The position numbers and the translations under genes were made by a program. 64,000 nucleotides of DNA from Solimonas sp. K1W22B-7 (GTDB lineage: Bacteria; Pseudomonadota; Gammaproteobacteria; Nevskiales; Nevskiaceae), in assembly GCF_003428335.1 (NCBI RefSeq), contig NZ_CP031704.1, forward strand, positions 496,001-560,000, written 5' to 3'. Under the pieces are notes generated by a model. That model was not told where the DNA came from. It ran no database searches and worked only from the letters and a program-made list of their open reading frames with translations. Of the stretch, positions 32,958 through 46,747 are shown one piece after another; position 1 is the stretch's first letter, and the number at the start of each line of letters is the position of its first letter.

Positions 32958-33743
32958 ATGCTGGAATACCTCCCCGACCTCACCCCGCAACTGGCCGCCC
33001 TCTGCGCCTTCGCGTTACTGGCCGGCTTCATCGATTCGGTGGTGGGCGGCGGCGGCCTGATCCTGGTCCCGGCGCTGTTCGTGCTGATGCCGGGCGTGCC
33101 GCCGGCCACCCTGCTGGGCACCAACAAGCTCTGCAGCATCTGGGGCACCTCGGCCGCCGCCTGGCAGTACCTGCGCCGTGTGCCGGTGGAACTGCGAGCC
33201 ACCCTGCCGGCCTGCGCGGCCGCTTTCGGCTGCAGCCTGCTCGGCGCCCGCGCTGTCAGCCTGGCCCCGCCGGAGCAGCTGCGGCCCCTGGTGCTGGTCC
33301 TGCTGCTGGCGGTGCTGGCCTACACCCTGTGGAAGAAGGATCTGGGCGCTCTTCATGCCCCGCGCCTGTCTGGCGGGCCCGAAATGCTGGCCGCCGTGGC
33401 GGTAGGGGCGGGGATCGGCTTCTACGACGGCTTTTTCGGCCCGGGCACCGGCAGCTTCCTGCTGTTCGCCTTCGTCGGCCTGTTCGGCTACAGCTTCCTG
33501 GCGGCCTCGGCCTCGGCCAAGCTGGTCAACGTGGTCACCAACGCCGCCGCGGTGATCTGGTTCGCCCGCTCAGGTCATATCCTCTATGACGTGGCCCTGG
33601 CCATGGCGGTCTTCAACGTCGCCGGGGCCCTGCTCGGCGCCCGCCTGGCGATCCGACATGGCAGCGGTTTTGTCAGGGCTCTCTATATTGCCGTGGTGGC
33701 TGCGCTGATCCTGAAGTTCGGCTGGGACCTGTTGTCGTCCTGA
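32958..33743 (+). CDS. TSUP (TauE/SafE, UPF0721) family permease
   Basis: 261 residues, eight predicted helices. AGFIDSVVGGGGLILVPALF at the N-terminus and GFYDGFFGPGTGSFLLFAFV at the repeat of the fold are diagnostic of TSUP proteins, which move sulfur-containing or organic anions (sulfite, sulfoacetate and others). Start close after the palindrome at 32921. Substrate not deducible; not linked to sulfur genes here. Confidence 0.88.
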   Translation: MLEYLPDLTPQLAALCAFALLAGFIDSVVGGGGLILVPALFVLMPGVPPATLLGTNKLCSIWGTSAAAWQYLRRVPVELRATLPACAAAFGCSLLGARAVSLAPPEQLRPLVLVLLLAVLAYTLWKKDLGALHAPRLSGGPEMLAAVAVGAGIGFYDGFFGPGTGSFLLFAFVGLFGYSFLAASASAKLVNVVTNAAAVIWFARSGHILYDVALAMAVFNVAGALLGARLAIRHGSGFVRALYIAVVAALILKFGWDLLSS

Positions 33744-33982
33744 GACAGGGTGGGTAGCGCGGGCAGGGTGGGACAATCTGTCCAAGAGGCGCGCCGGGCC
33801 GGAGGGGCTATCCTTCCCCTGTGAAGGTGTCATCCGGGCTTCATCCGCCTGGGTTAAATCTGGAAAAGCGGCCTGCCAGCCGCCCGACCGGACGACCCCT
33901 GCAAAGTTGCCCACTGGTTACCGGAGCCGCTATACTCTCTGTGATTGATGCGGTGCATCATTTGATCTTAAGTCGGCTGACC

Positions 33983-34327
33983 ATGAAAGTCGCCACAAGA
34001 ATTGCACTGCTCCAATTACTGATCGCGGTTGCCAGCGCCGTCCTGTGGGGATCATTCCAGGGCTGGATGGCAGCAGCGTCAGGTTTCTGCGGCGGGTTGA
34101 TCTGCGCCGTACTGACGTACTACACGGCAGTCAAGGCATTGGGGGCGGAGACATCCGATCCCAGGGCCATGGTCACCAATTTATTTCGCGCCGAGTCGCG
34201 CAAGTGGGTGCTGGCGATCGTCCTGTTCGGATTCGCCATCATGGTTTTCAAGGGTGCTCTTGCGCCCCTGGCCACCACTTTCGCGGTCGGGCATCTCGCC
34301 TACTGGTTTGCGTTGTCCTGGAAATAG
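33983..34327 (+). CDS. atpI: ATP synthase subunit I
   Basis: 114 residues, four hydrophobic segments (RIALLQLLIAVASAVLWGSF; GFCGGLICAVLTYYTAVKAL; WVLAIVLFGFAIMVF; LAPLATTFAVGHLAYWFALSW). Small AtpI-type membrane protein that heads the atp operon and helps c-ring assembly in some bacteria. The frame is open upstream, but ATG 33983 fits family length. Ends 3 bases before atpB. Confidence 0.85.
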   Translation: MKVATRIALLQLLIAVASAVLWGSFQGWMAAASGFCGGLICAVLTYYTAVKALGAETSDPRAMVTNLFRAESRKWVLAIVLFGFAIMVFKGALAPLATTFAVGHLAYWFALSWK

Positions 34328-35473
<1,146 letters not shown>

Positions 35474-35507
35474 GCCTCGTTCCTATCACTCTGATCCGGA
35501 GCTAGCC

Positions 35508-35981
35508 ATGCAGGCGAGCATCCCCTCCATCGTTGGGCAGATGATCGTGTTCATCGCGTTCGTCCTGTTCACGATGAAGTTCGTGTGGCCGCCGATTACG
35601 GCGGCGTTGGAAGCCCGTCGCCAGCGCATCGCCGACGGCCTCGCGGCCGCCGAGCGCGGCGCCAAGGCGCTGCAGGACGCTTCTTCCAAGAGCGACCAGG
35701 CGCTGGCCGAAGCCCGTACGCAGGCCCAGGACATCCTGAGCGCTGCCAACAAGCAGGCGACGCAGATCGTGGAGCAGGCCAAGGGCACGGCGCAGACCGA
35801 GGCCGAGCGCATTGTCGCCAAGGCCCAGGACGACGTCGGCCGTGAAGTGGCCCGTGCCCGCGAAGAACTGCGCAAGCAGGTCGGCGAGCTGGCCGTGATC
35901 GGTGCGACCAAGATCCTGAAGCGCGAGATCGACGCCAAGGCTCACGCCGACGTGCTGAGCGATCTGGCAGCGCGGGTCTAA
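35508..35981 (+). CDS. atpF: F0F1 ATP synthase subunit b
   Basis: 157 residues. A single N-terminal membrane helix ([23 protein letters not shown]) then a long Ala/Glu/Lys-rich helix that forms the peripheral stalk ([23 protein letters not shown]...). Length is normal. Sits between atpE and atpH at operon spacing. Confidence 0.97.
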   Translation: MQASIPSIVGQMIVFIAFVLFTMKFVWPPITAALEARRQRIADGLAAAERGAKALQDASSKSDQALAEARTQAQDILSAANKQATQIVEQAKGTAQTEAERIVAKAQDDVGREVARAREELRKQVGELAVIGATKILKREIDAKAHADVLSDLAARV

Positions 35982-35992
35982 GGATCCAGACC

Positions 35993-36529
35993 ATGGCGGA
36001 CATCACCACCCTGGCTCGTCCCTACGCCAAAGCGGTCTTCGAGCTTGCCCGCGACAGCGGCAAGTTCGCCGACTGGAGCAGCGTGCTCAAGACGATCGCC
36101 GACGCCGTAACCGCGCCGCAGGTGGCGCAGCTGCTGGGTCACCCGGCGCTGACGCGGGCCGACCTGGCCGCCGTGCTGGCGCAGACCCTCGGCTCCAAGC
36201 TGGGCGCCGAAGGCTCCTCGCTGCTGAAGTTGCTGGTCGAGAATGGCCGCCTGACGGCCGCCAGCTCGATCGCCCAGCAGTACGAGCAGCTGCGCGCCGA
36301 GGCTGAAGCCCGCGCTGACGTCGAGATCACCACCGCCGTGCCGGTGGTCGATGCTCAGCAGCAGCAGCTGGCCAGCGCGGTGAAGAAGCGTTTGGGTCGT
36401 GAGGTCGTGGTCGCCTGGGGCGTGGACGAAAGTCTGATCGCCGGCGCCGTGATCCGTGCCGGCGATCTGGTGATCGACGGTTCTGTGAAGAGTGAGTTGG
36501 AGCGGCTTGAAACCGCTCTGGCGCGATAA
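35993..36529 (+). CDS. atpH: F0F1 ATP synthase subunit delta
   Basis: 178 residues. TTLARPYAKAVFELARDSGKFADWS at the N-terminus and VVAWGVDESLIAGAVIRAGDLVIDGSVKSELERL at the C-terminus are the OSCP/delta signatures. Links the peripheral stalk to F1. Followed by a 122-bp gap holding a 30-bp-arm hairpin repeat before atpA, unusual for this operon. Confidence 0.96.
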   Translation: MADITTLARPYAKAVFELARDSGKFADWSSVLKTIADAVTAPQVAQLLGHPALTRADLAAVLAQTLGSKLGAEGSSLLKLLVENGRLTAASSIAQQYEQLRAEAEARADVEITTAVPVVDAQQQQLASAVKKRLGREVVVAWGVDESLIAGAVIRAGDLVIDGSVKSELERLETALAR

Positions 36530-36542
36530 CCAAACTGAACAA

Positions 36543-36622
36543 GTCCGCAAATGAACGCGAATGAACGCAAATCGTGGAAAGGCCCCGGCCCCATTCGCGT
36601 TTATTTGCGTTCATTCGCGGAC
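36543..36622. repeat. Dispersed heptamer-rich palindrome inside the atp operon
   Basis: Left arm 36543-36572 and right arm 36593-36622 are complementary at 26 of 30 positions; the arms are made of the unit GCRAATGAAC (GTCCGCAAATGAACGCGAAT...). A second copy is at 45271-45335. It lies between atpH and atpA, so the polycistronic mRNA will carry this hairpin. Confidence 0.75.
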
Positions 36623-36651
36623 TGAATGCTTCATCTTTGAGGAAAGCAGTA

Positions 36652-38190
<1,539 letters not shown>

Positions 38191-38210
38191 GTACTGACCA
38201 GGACAGCGCC

Positions 38211-39071
38211 GTGCCCGGCTCCAAAGAAATCCGCACCAAGATCAAAAGCGTAAAGAACACGCAGAAGATCACGCGCGCGATGGAAAAGGTCGCCATGTCG
38301 AAAATGCGCAAAGCGCAGGATCGCATGGCCCAGGCCCGTCCGTACGCGGAGAAGATCCGCCGTACGCTGGGCCACATCGCACAGGCCAACGCCGAGTACG
38401 TCCACCCGTTCATGGTGGAGCGTGAGGCCAAGCGTGTCGGCTACATCATCATCACCTCGGACCGCGGCCTCGCCGGCGGCCTGAACGTGAACGTGTTCCG
38501 CGCCGTGCTCAAGAGCCTGCGCGAGATGAAGGAAAAGGGCATCGAGGTCGAGCTGTCCCTGATCGGCAACAAGGCGGTGTCGTACTTCAAGCGCCTGGGC
38601 GGCAACGTCACGGCCACCCAGACCCACCTCGGCGACCGTCCGCACCTGGACCAGCTGCTGGGCGTGATCAAGGTGATGACCGACGCCTATCGCGAAGGCC
38701 GCATCGACCGCCTGTTCCTGGTGTCGAGCACCTTCGTCAACACCATGACCCAGCGCCCGCAGGTCCGTCAGATCCTCCCGGTGGAGCAGGTCAAGGACGA
38801 GAAGCTGCTGGCTCACTGGGACTACATCTATGAGCCCACCCCGGCGGGCCTGCTCGACTTCGTGCTGCAGCGCTACATCGAGTCGCAGGTCTACCAGGCG
38901 GTGATCGAGAATGCGGCCTGCGAGCAGTCGGCGCGCATGGTGGCGATGAAGTCGGCGACCGAAAACGCCGGCAAGATCATCACCAACCTGCAGCTGATCT
39001 ACAACAAGGCTCGTCAGGCTTCGATCACCAAAGAAATTTCAGAAATCGTCGGCGGCGCCGCCGCGGTTTAA
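38211..39071 (+). CDS. atpG: F0F1 ATP synthase subunit gamma
   Basis: 286 residues with GTG start ([36 protein letters not shown]). C-terminal helix [44 protein letters not shown]. The rotor shaft of F1. Length matches E. coli (287). Confidence 0.97.
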   Translation: MPGSKEIRTKIKSVKNTQKITRAMEKVAMSKMRKAQDRMAQARPYAEKIRRTLGHIAQANAEYVHPFMVEREAKRVGYIIITSDRGLAGGLNVNVFRAVLKSLREMKEKGIEVELSLIGNKAVSYFKRLGGNVTATQTHLGDRPHLDQLLGVIKVMTDAYREGRIDRLFLVSSTFVNTMTQRPQVRQILPVEQVKDEKLLAHWDYIYEPTPAGLLDFVLQRYIESQVYQAVIENAACEQSARMVAMKSATENAGKIITNLQLIYNKARQASITKEISEIVGGAAAV

Positions 39072-40499
<1,428 letters not shown>

Positions 40500-40519
40500 G
40501 CTTCCTTAGGGAATAGCCC

Positions 40520-40939
40520 ATGGCATCCATTCACGTAGACATCGTTTCCGCCGAAGGGCAGATCCATACGGGCGAAGCCCTGATGGTGTTCGCCCCGGCC
40601 GAAATGGGCGAGGTCGGCATTGCGCCGCGCCACACGCCGCTGCTGACCCGGCTCGTGCCGGGCGCGGTGCGCGTGCAGCTGCTTGACGGTACCGAGCAGT
40701 CTTTCTTCGTCGGCGGCGGCATTCTCGAGGTGCAGCCGCATCTCGTGACCGTGCTGGCCGACAGCGCCCTGCGCGCCAAGGACGCCGACGAGGCCGCCGC
40801 CCTGGCGGCCAAGCAGTCGGCCGAAGAGAAGCTGGCCGGCGCCAAGGGCGAGATGGACCTGGCCAAGGCCCAGTCGGAGCTGATCGAGGCCGCCGCCCGC
40901 CTGCAGTTCGTACAGAAGCTGAAGAACCCTTCCCGCTGA
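40520..40939 (+). CDS. atpC: F0F1 ATP synthase subunit epsilon
   Basis: 139 residues: N-terminal beta sandwich ([43 protein letters not shown]) and C-terminal helical hairpin rich in Ala/Glu. Central-stalk subunit and intrinsic inhibitor. Last atp gene; a strong terminator follows. Confidence 0.96.
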   Translation: MASIHVDIVSAEGQIHTGEALMVFAPAEMGEVGIAPRHTPLLTRLVPGAVRVQLLDGTEQSFFVGGGILEVQPHLVTVLADSALRAKDADEAAALAAKQSAEEKLAGAKGEMDLAKAQSELIEAAARLQFVQKLKNPSR

Positions 40940-40957
40940 AACAGGGCGGAAAAGGTG

Positions 40958-40985
40958 AAAAAGCCCGCAAATCTGCGGGCTTTTT
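40958..40985 (+). terminator. Intrinsic terminator of the atp operon
   Basis: AAAAAGCCCGC-AAATCT-GCGGGCTTTTT: 6 GC pairs extended by A-T pairs, ending in a T-run. 19 bp after the atpC stop. Probably bidirectional in form but no gene faces it. Confidence 0.9.
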
Positions 40986-41079
40986 CGTTTCCGGGCACAT
41001 TTCCCCCCGTCCGGGGTCTCAACGGGCCGGGTCCGGCCTCATGTAAAATCATGGTTCGTTTCTTGCGGAAATCCTCTGC

Positions 41080-42456
41080 ATGCAAGATTTGTCGGTAGTC
41101 GTTCTCGCCGCGGGCAAGGGCACGCGCATGAAGTCGCGGTTGCCCAAGGTCCTCCAGCCCCTGGCGGGCCGGCCGCTGCTGGCCCATGTGCTGGATGCCG
41201 CCGCCGCCCTGGGCGCCGCCGGTACCACCAGTGTGGTCTACGGTCATGGCGGCGAGCAGGTCCGCGCGTTCTTCGCCGCGGCCGGCGTCGGCTGGGTGGA
41301 GCAGGCCGAGCAGAAGGGCACCGGCCATGCCGTGCGGGTGGCGCTGCCGCAGCTCCCTGCCCAGGGCCGGACGCTGATCCTTTACGGCGACGTGCCGCTG
41401 ATCCGCCCGCAGACCCTGAAGAAGCTGGTGGAGATGGTGCGCGACGGGCGCAGCCTGTCGCTGCTGACGCTGGAGATGCCCGACCCGACCGGCTACGGCC
41501 GCATCCTGCGCGACACGCAGGGCCGGGTGCAGCGCATCGTCGAGCAGAAGGACGGCAGCCCCGCGGAACTGGCCGTGCGCGAGGTCAACACCGGTATCTT
41601 CTGCGTGCCCAATGCCCTGCTGCATGACTGGCTGCCGAAGCTGCGCAACGACAACAAGCAGGGCGAGTACTACCTCACCGACATCATCGGCCTGGCCTCC
41701 GCCGAGGGCGTGGCGATCCACACCGCCCGGCCGGAAGCGGCCTGGGAAGTGGAGGGGGTCAACGACAAGCTGCAGCTCTCCGCGCTGGAGCGCCAGCACC
41801 AGCGCAACCAGGCCGAAGACCTGATGCGCGCGGGCGTGACCCTGCTCGACCCGGCGCGCTTCGATCTGCGCGGCTCGCTCGAGCACGGCCAGGACGTGGA
41901 GATCGACGTCAATGTCGTGATCGAGGGCCGCGTGCGCCTGGGTCACGGCGTGCGCATCGGGCCCAACGTGCTGTTGCGCAACGCCAGCTTGGGCGACGGC
42001 GTGATCGTCAAGGCCAACACCGTGATCGAGGACAGCGAGGTCGGCGCCGGCTCCGACCTGGGCCCCTTCGCGCGCCTGCGCCCGGAGTCGGTGCTGGGCG
42101 AGAACGTCCACGTCGGCAACTTCGTGGAACTGAAGAAGGCGCGGCTGGGCAAGGGTGCCAAGGTCGGGCACCTGGCCTATCTCGGCGATGCGGTGATCGG
42201 CGAGCGCGTCAACGTCTCAGCCGGCGTCATCACCTGCAACTACGACGGCGCCAACAAGCACGTCACCACCATCGGCGACGACGCCTTCATCGGCACCGAT
42301 TCGCAGCTGGTGGCGCCGCTGACGATCGAGCGCGGCGCCTTCATCGCCGCCGGCTCAACGATTACCAAGACTGCACCGGCCGGCGCGCTGACGATCTGCC
42401 GCGCGCGCGACCAGAAATCCATCCCGGGCTGGAAGCGCCCGGTCAAGAAGAAATAG
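41080..42456 (+). CDS. glmU: Bifunctional UDP-GlcNAc pyrophosphorylase / GlcN-1-P acetyltransferase
   Basis: 458 residues. N-terminal uridyltransferase with SVVVLAAGKGTRMKSRLPKVLQPLAGRPLL, YGDVPLI and EVNTGIFC; C-terminal left-handed beta helix of hexapeptide repeats (VIEGRVRLGHGVRIGPNVLL) with ITCNYDGANKHVT. Makes UDP-GlcNAc for peptidoglycan and LPS. Downstream of atpC as in many gammaproteobacteria; glmS follows. Confidence 0.97.
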   Translation: MQDLSVVVLAAGKGTRMKSRLPKVLQPLAGRPLLAHVLDAAAALGAAGTTSVVYGHGGEQVRAFFAAAGVGWVEQAEQKGTGHAVRVALPQLPAQGRTLILYGDVPLIRPQTLKKLVEMVRDGRSLSLLTLEMPDPTGYGRILRDTQGRVQRIVEQKDGSPAELAVREVNTGIFCVPNALLHDWLPKLRNDNKQGEYYLTDIIGLASAEGVAIHTARPEAAWEVEGVNDKLQLSALERQHQRNQAEDLMRAGVTLLDPARFDLRGSLEHGQDVEIDVNVVIEGRVRLGHGVRIGPNVLLRNASLGDGVIVKANTVIEDSEVGAGSDLGPFARLRPESVLGENVHVGNFVELKKARLGKGAKVGHLAYLGDAVIGERVNVSAGVITCNYDGANKHVTTIGDDAFIGTDSQLVAPLTIERGAFIAAGSTITKTAPAGALTICRARDQKSIPGWKRPVKKK

Positions 42457-42518
42457 GCAGCAGGACACGGGCGGGATGCCCGGGCCGGCCACCAGAGCAC
42501 AAGAGACAAGGATTCCCC

Positions 42519-44348
42519 ATGTGCGGCATCGTCGGTGCGGTAGCTCAGCGTAACGTCACCCCCATCCTGATCGAGGGCCTCAAGCGCCTCGAGTATCGCG
42601 GCTACGATTCGGCGGGCGTCGCCGTCATCGATGCGGTGGGCCAGCTGCACCTGACGCGCGCGGTCGGCAAGGTCGCGCAGCTCGAAGCGGCGCTGGTGCA
42701 GGCGCCGAACAACGGCGGCACCGGCATCGCCCACACGCGCTGGGCCACCCATGGCGTGCCGGCGGAGCGCAACTCGCATCCGCACGTGTCCGGCGACGTC
42801 GCCCTGGTGCACAACGGCATCATCGAGAACCACGACGAGCTGCGCGCCGAGCTCAAGGCCAAGGGCTATGCCTTCAGCTCGGAAACCGACACCGAGGTTG
42901 TCGCGCACCTGGTGCACGAGCAGATGAAGCAGGGCGCCGGCCTGCGCGCCGCCATGATCGCGGTGCTGCCGCGCCTGCACGGCGCCTACGCGCTGGCCGT
43001 GATCTGCGGCCGTGATCCGGGCCGCATGATGCTGGCGCGCAAGGGCAGCCCGCTGGTGATCGGCATCGGCATCGGCGAGCACTTCGCCGCCTCCGACGCC
43101 CTCGCGCTGCTGCCGGTGACCAACCGCTTCGTCTACCTGGAAGAAGGCGACGTTGCCGAGATCCGCACCGACGGCTATAGCATCATCGACACCCAGGGTC
43201 GTGCGGTGGAGCGCAAGCTGCACGTCTCCAGCCTGAGCTCGGACGCCGTGGACAAGGGCAGCTACCGGCACTTCATGCAGAAGGAAATCTTCGAGCAGCC
43301 GACTGCCCTGGCCAACACCCTGGAAGGCCGCCTGTCCGACGGCCGCGTGCTGGAAGCCTGTCTCGGCCCCAAGGCCGGCGAGCTGCTGGCGCGGATCAAG
43401 CGCGTGCGTCTGGTGGCCTGCGGCACTTCCTCGCACGCCGGCATGGTGGCGCGCTACTGGTTCGAGCAGATCGCCAAGGTGCCCTGCCAGGTCGAACTGG
43501 CCAGCGAGTTCCGCTATCGCGATCCGGTGATCGAGCCCGACACGCTGTTCATCACCATCTCGCAGTCCGGCGAAACCGCCGATACGCTGGAAGCGCTGCG
43601 CCATGCCAAGGGCAAGGACATCGCCGCCTCGCTGGTCGTCTGCAACGCACCCGAGTCCTCGCTGGTGCGCGAGTCCGACATCGCGCTGATGACGCATGCC
43701 GGTCCCGAGCGCAGCGTCGCCAGTACCAAGGCCTTCACCACCCAGCTGATGGCGCTGGCCCTGGTGATGCTGCTGCTGGCGCGCCGCAACGGCCTGTCGC
43801 CCGAGGCCGAGCGCCGCTACGTCAAGGCACTGGAGTCCGCTGCCGGCGTGGTCGAGGCCGTGCTGCGCCAGGACCAGCAGCTGCAGAAGCTGGCCGAGCG
43901 CCTGATCCACAAGCAGCATGCCCTGTTCCTGGGGCGCGGCTCGATGTCGCCGGTGGCGATGGAGGGCGCGCTCAAGCTCAAGGAAATCTCCTACATCCAC
44001 GCCGAGGCCTACGCCGCCGGCGAGCTCAAGCACGGCCCGCTGGCCCTGGTCGACGAGCACATGCCGGTGATCGCCGTGGCGCCCAACGACGAGCTGCTGG
44101 AGAAGGTGAAGTCCAACCTGCAGGAAGTCGCCGCGCGCGGCGGTGAACTCATCGTGTTCGCCGACCGCGAGGCCGGCTTCAAGGACGCGCCGGGCGTCAC
44201 TGTCATCGGCATGCCGCACGCCGACGAGCTGATCGACCCCATCGTCTACACCGTACCGCTGCAGCTGCTGGCCTACCACGTCGCCGTGCTCAAGGGCACC
44301 GACGTCGACCAGCCGCGCAACCTGGCCAAATCGGTCACGGTCGAGTAA
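42519..44348 (+). CDS. glmS: Glutamine-fructose-6-phosphate aminotransferase (isomerising)
   Basis: 609 residues. Cys2 nucleophile in MCGIVGAVAQRNVT (class II glutaminase), THTR/ATHGVP region, then two SIS domains (ACGTSSHAGMVARYW; ISQSGETADTLEALRHAK; LGRGSMSPVAMEGALKLKEISYIHAEAYAAGELKHGPLAL) and C-terminal QPRNLAKSVTVE. Makes glucosamine-6-phosphate, feeding GlmU. ACAAGGA before the ATG. No glmS ribozyme is evident in the 62-bp leader. Confidence 0.98.
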   Translation: MCGIVGAVAQRNVTPILIEGLKRLEYRGYDSAGVAVIDAVGQLHLTRAVGKVAQLEAALVQAPNNGGTGIAHTRWATHGVPAERNSHPHVSGDVALVHNGIIENHDELRAELKAKGYAFSSETDTEVVAHLVHEQMKQGAGLRAAMIAVLPRLHGAYALAVICGRDPGRMMLARKGSPLVIGIGIGEHFAASDALALLPVTNRFVYLEEGDVAEIRTDGYSIIDTQGRAVERKLHVSSLSSDAVDKGSYRHFMQKEIFEQPTALANTLEGRLSDGRVLEACLGPKAGELLARIKRVRLVACGTSSHAGMVARYWFEQIAKVPCQVELASEFRYRDPVIEPDTLFITISQSGETADTLEALRHAKGKDIAASLVVCNAPESSLVRESDIALMTHAGPERSVASTKAFTTQLMALALVMLLLARRNGLSPEAERRYVKALESAAGVVEAVLRQDQQLQKLAERLIHKQHALFLGRGSMSPVAMEGALKLKEISYIHAEAYAAGELKHGPLALVDEHMPVIAVAPNDELLEKVKSNLQEVAARGGELIVFADREAGFKDAPGVTVIGMPHADELIDPIVYTVPLQLLAYHVAVLKGTDVDQPRNLAKSVTVE

Positions 44349-44361
44349 ACGCGGGCCCGTC

Positions 44362-45261
44362 GTGACGCCGATCCTGTTGCTGCTGGTCTGCCTGACGCTC
44401 GGCGCGCTGATCGCACGCTTTGCGCATCCACCCATGGGCCTGCCGCAGGGACTCAACTGGTGGGTCATCAACATCGCGCTGCCGGCGCTGGTGCTGGAGC
44501 TGATCCCGCGGCTGCACTTCGACCCGCAGCTGTGGTTCCTGGTGGTCACGCAGTGGCTGGTGTTCATCGGCGCGGCGCTGGTGTTCCAGCTGCTTGGCGG
44601 CGCTCTCGGCTGGAGCCGAGCGCGCATCGGCTGCATGATCCTGATGACAGGCCTGGGCAACACCTCCTTCGTCGGCTTCCCGCTACTGGAAGCCCTGCGC
44701 GGCCGCGAGGGCCTGGCCCTGGGTGTCGTCGCCGACCAGCTCGGCTGCTTCGTCGCGCTCGCCGTCGGTGGCGTGCTGGTGTCCGCGATCTACTCGGGCA
44801 AGCAGCCGAAACCGCGCGAGATCGTCATGCGCGTGGCCTTGTTTCCGCCCTTCCTGGCCCTGGTCGCCGGCGTGTTCGTCGGCCAGTTCGTCGGCTGGCC
44901 TGGCCCCGCGGAGGAGGTGCTGCACCGTGTCGGCCAGACCCTGGTGCCGCTGGCGCTGTTTTCGGTGGGCCTGCGCCTGCGCCTGCAGTTCGGCGGCGGT
45001 CAGGCCGCGCCGCTGGCGCTGGCCCTGGGCTGGAAGCTGCTGATAGCGCCCCTGATCATGCTGGCCCTGGGCCTGACCACCGGCGTGACCGGCCTGGTGC
45101 TGACCATCGGCGTGCTGCAGGCCGCCATGGCCCCGATGATCTCCGCCGCGATCCTCTGCGACCAGCACCACCTGGACCCGCCGCTGGCCAACACCATACT
45201 CGGCAGCGGCATCCTGCTGTCGCTGGTGACGGTGCCGCTGTGGAGTTACCTGCTGGGCTAA
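44362..45261 (+). CDS. AEC-family (auxin efflux carrier-like) transporter
   Basis: 299 residues, about 10 helices in two halves (PILLLLVCLTLGALIARFAHPP; GLTTGVTGLVLTIGVLQAAMAPMISAAILCDQHHLDPPLANTILGSGILLSL). The GVLQAAMAPMIS and NxxLGxGI patterns fit the AEC/YfdV group of organic-anion carriers. GTG start 13 bases after glmS, so probably in the same transcript although functionally unrelated. A dispersed palindrome follows the stop. Confidence 0.85.
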   Translation: MTPILLLLVCLTLGALIARFAHPPMGLPQGLNWWVINIALPALVLELIPRLHFDPQLWFLVVTQWLVFIGAALVFQLLGGALGWSRARIGCMILMTGLGNTSFVGFPLLEALRGREGLALGVVADQLGCFVALAVGGVLVSAIYSGKQPKPREIVMRVALFPPFLALVAGVFVGQFVGWPGPAEEVLHRVGQTLVPLALFSVGLRLRLQFGGGQAAPLALALGWKLLIAPLIMLALGLTTGVTGLVLTIGVLQAAMAPMISAAILCDQHHLDPPLANTILGSGILLSLVTVPLWSYLLG

Positions 45262-45270
45262 AGACAGGCA

Positions 45271-45335
45271 GTCCGCGAATGAGCGCAAATCAACGCGAAT
45301 GCTTTATTTGCGTCTATTCGCGTTCATTTGCGGAC
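45271..45335. repeat. Dispersed heptamer-rich palindrome, second copy
   Basis: Arms 45271-45300 and 45306-45335, 5-nt centre GCTTT. Same building unit as 36543-36622 (GTCCGCGAATGAGCGCAAAT...). Followed by a TTTTTT run (45341-45346), so here it may double as the terminator of the glmS-AEC transcript, just beyond the convergent rimO 3' end. Confidence 0.75.
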
Positions 45336-45351
45336 GAGAGGTTTTTTGCCG

Positions 45352-46707
45352 TTACACCACTTCCGCGTTCAGGTCGTACTCGCTCGCCTGGATCACCCGC
45401 GCCGTCACGATCTGCCCCGCGCGCAAGGGCTGGTCGGTGGACAGATAGACCTTGCCGTCGATCTCCGGCGCATCCGCCTTGCTGCGGCCCACCATCACGC
45501 CGCTTTCCTCGTCGAGGCCGTCCACCAGCACCTCGATCTCCTCGCCGATCTTCTCTTTGAGCTTGGCCTTGCTGATCTTCTGCTGCAGCTGCATGAAGCG
45601 CGCATGGCGCTCGTGCTTGACCTCGTCCGGTACCGCGCCGGGCAGGGCATTGGCGGTGGCGCCTTCCACCGGCGAATACTCGAAGCAGCCGACGCGGTCC
45701 AGCTGTGCTTCCTTGAGCCAGGACAGCAGTTCCTCGAAGTCCTTGTCGGTCTCGCCGGGGAAGCCGACGATGAAGGTGCTGCGCACGGTGAGATCAGGGC
45801 AGATCTTGCGCCAGGCGGCCAAGCGCTCCAGCGTGTCCTCGGCCGCAGCCGGGCGCTTCATCGCCTTGAGCACACTGCGCGAAGCATGCTGGAAGGGGAT
45901 GTCGAGATAGGGAAGGATCTTGCCCTCCGCCATCAGCGGGATGATCCCGTCGACGTGCGGGTAGGGGTAGACGTAGTGCAGGCGCGTCCACAGGCCGAGT
46001 TCGCCCAGGCCGTTGCACAGGTCCAGCAGCGAGCTCTGGTATTCCTTGCCGCGCCAGGCTCCGCCGGCGTACTTGCGGTCCACGCCGTAGGCACTGGTGT
46101 CCTGCGAGATCACCAGCAGTTCCTTGACGCCGGCCTTGGCCAGCTTCTCGGCCTCCACCAGCACCTCGTTCACCGGCCGCGAGTTCAGGCGGCCGCGCAT
46201 CGAGGGGATGATGCAGAAGCTGCACTTGTGGTTGCAGCCCTCGGAAATCTTCAGGTACGCGTAGTGCCGCGGCGTCAGCTTGATGCCCTGCGGCGGCAGC
46301 AGGTCGAAGAAGGGATCGTGCGCCGGCGGCACCGCCGCGTGCACCGCCTTCATCACGCTGCCGAAATCCTGCGGGCCGCTGATCGACAGCAGGTCGGGAT
46401 ACTTGTCGCGCACCACCTGGGCCTTGGGCCCGGTGCCCATGCAGCCGGTGACGATGACCTTGCCGTTTTCGGCCATGGCCTCGCCGATGGCGTCCAGCGA
46501 TTCCTCCACCGCCGAGTCGATGAAGCCGCAGGTGTTGACCACCACCACGTCGGCGGCGTCATAGCTGGGCACGGTTTCGTAGCCCTCGGCGCGCAGCTGG
46601 GTCAGGATGCGTTCGGAGTCGACCAGCGCCTTGGGGCAACCCAGGGAGACAAAACCGACTTTGGGACTCTTTGCCTTCGCGCGGGCAGGCGTACGCGGGG
46701 TGGACAT
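45352..46707 (-). CDS. rimO: Ribosomal protein S12 methylthiotransferase
   Basis: 451 residues. UPF0004 domain ([19 protein letters not shown] with Cys; [16 protein letters not shown]), radical SAM motif [18 protein letters not shown] (CxxxCxxC) and C-terminal TRAM domain ([23 protein letters not shown]). Adds a methylthio group to Asp89 of S12. Start at ATG 46707 ([11 protein letters not shown]) rather than an upstream TTG; SD CCGGAG is somewhat distant. Confidence 0.96.
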   Translation of the reverse strand: MSTPRTPARAKAKSPKVGFVSLGCPKALVDSERILTQLRAEGYETVPSYDAADVVVVNTCGFIDSAVEESLDAIGEAMAENGKVIVTGCMGTGPKAQVVRDKYPDLLSISGPQDFGSVMKAVHAAVPPAHDPFFDLLPPQGIKLTPRHYAYLKISEGCNHKCSFCIIPSMRGRLNSRPVNEVLVEAEKLAKAGVKELLVISQDTSAYGVDRKYAGGAWRGKEYQSSLLDLCNGLGELGLWTRLHYVYPYPHVDGIIPLMAEGKILPYLDIPFQHASRSVLKAMKRPAAAEDTLERLAAWRKICPDLTVRSTFIVGFPGETDKDFEELLSWLKEAQLDRVGCFEYSPVEGATANALPGAVPDEVKHERHARFMQLQQKISKAKLKEKIGEEIEVLVDGLDEESGVMVGRSKADAPEIDGKVYLSTDQPLRAGQIVTARVIQASEYDLNAEVV

Positions 46708-46747
46708 GTGCAGCGGGACTCCGGACAAGGCCGTATTTTAACAGGCC

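Noticed and set aside
42457-42518. glmS ribozyme/riboswitch in the glmS leader
   Set aside because: The 62-bp leader is too short and shows none of the ribozyme core; the element is mainly found in Gram-positive bacteria.
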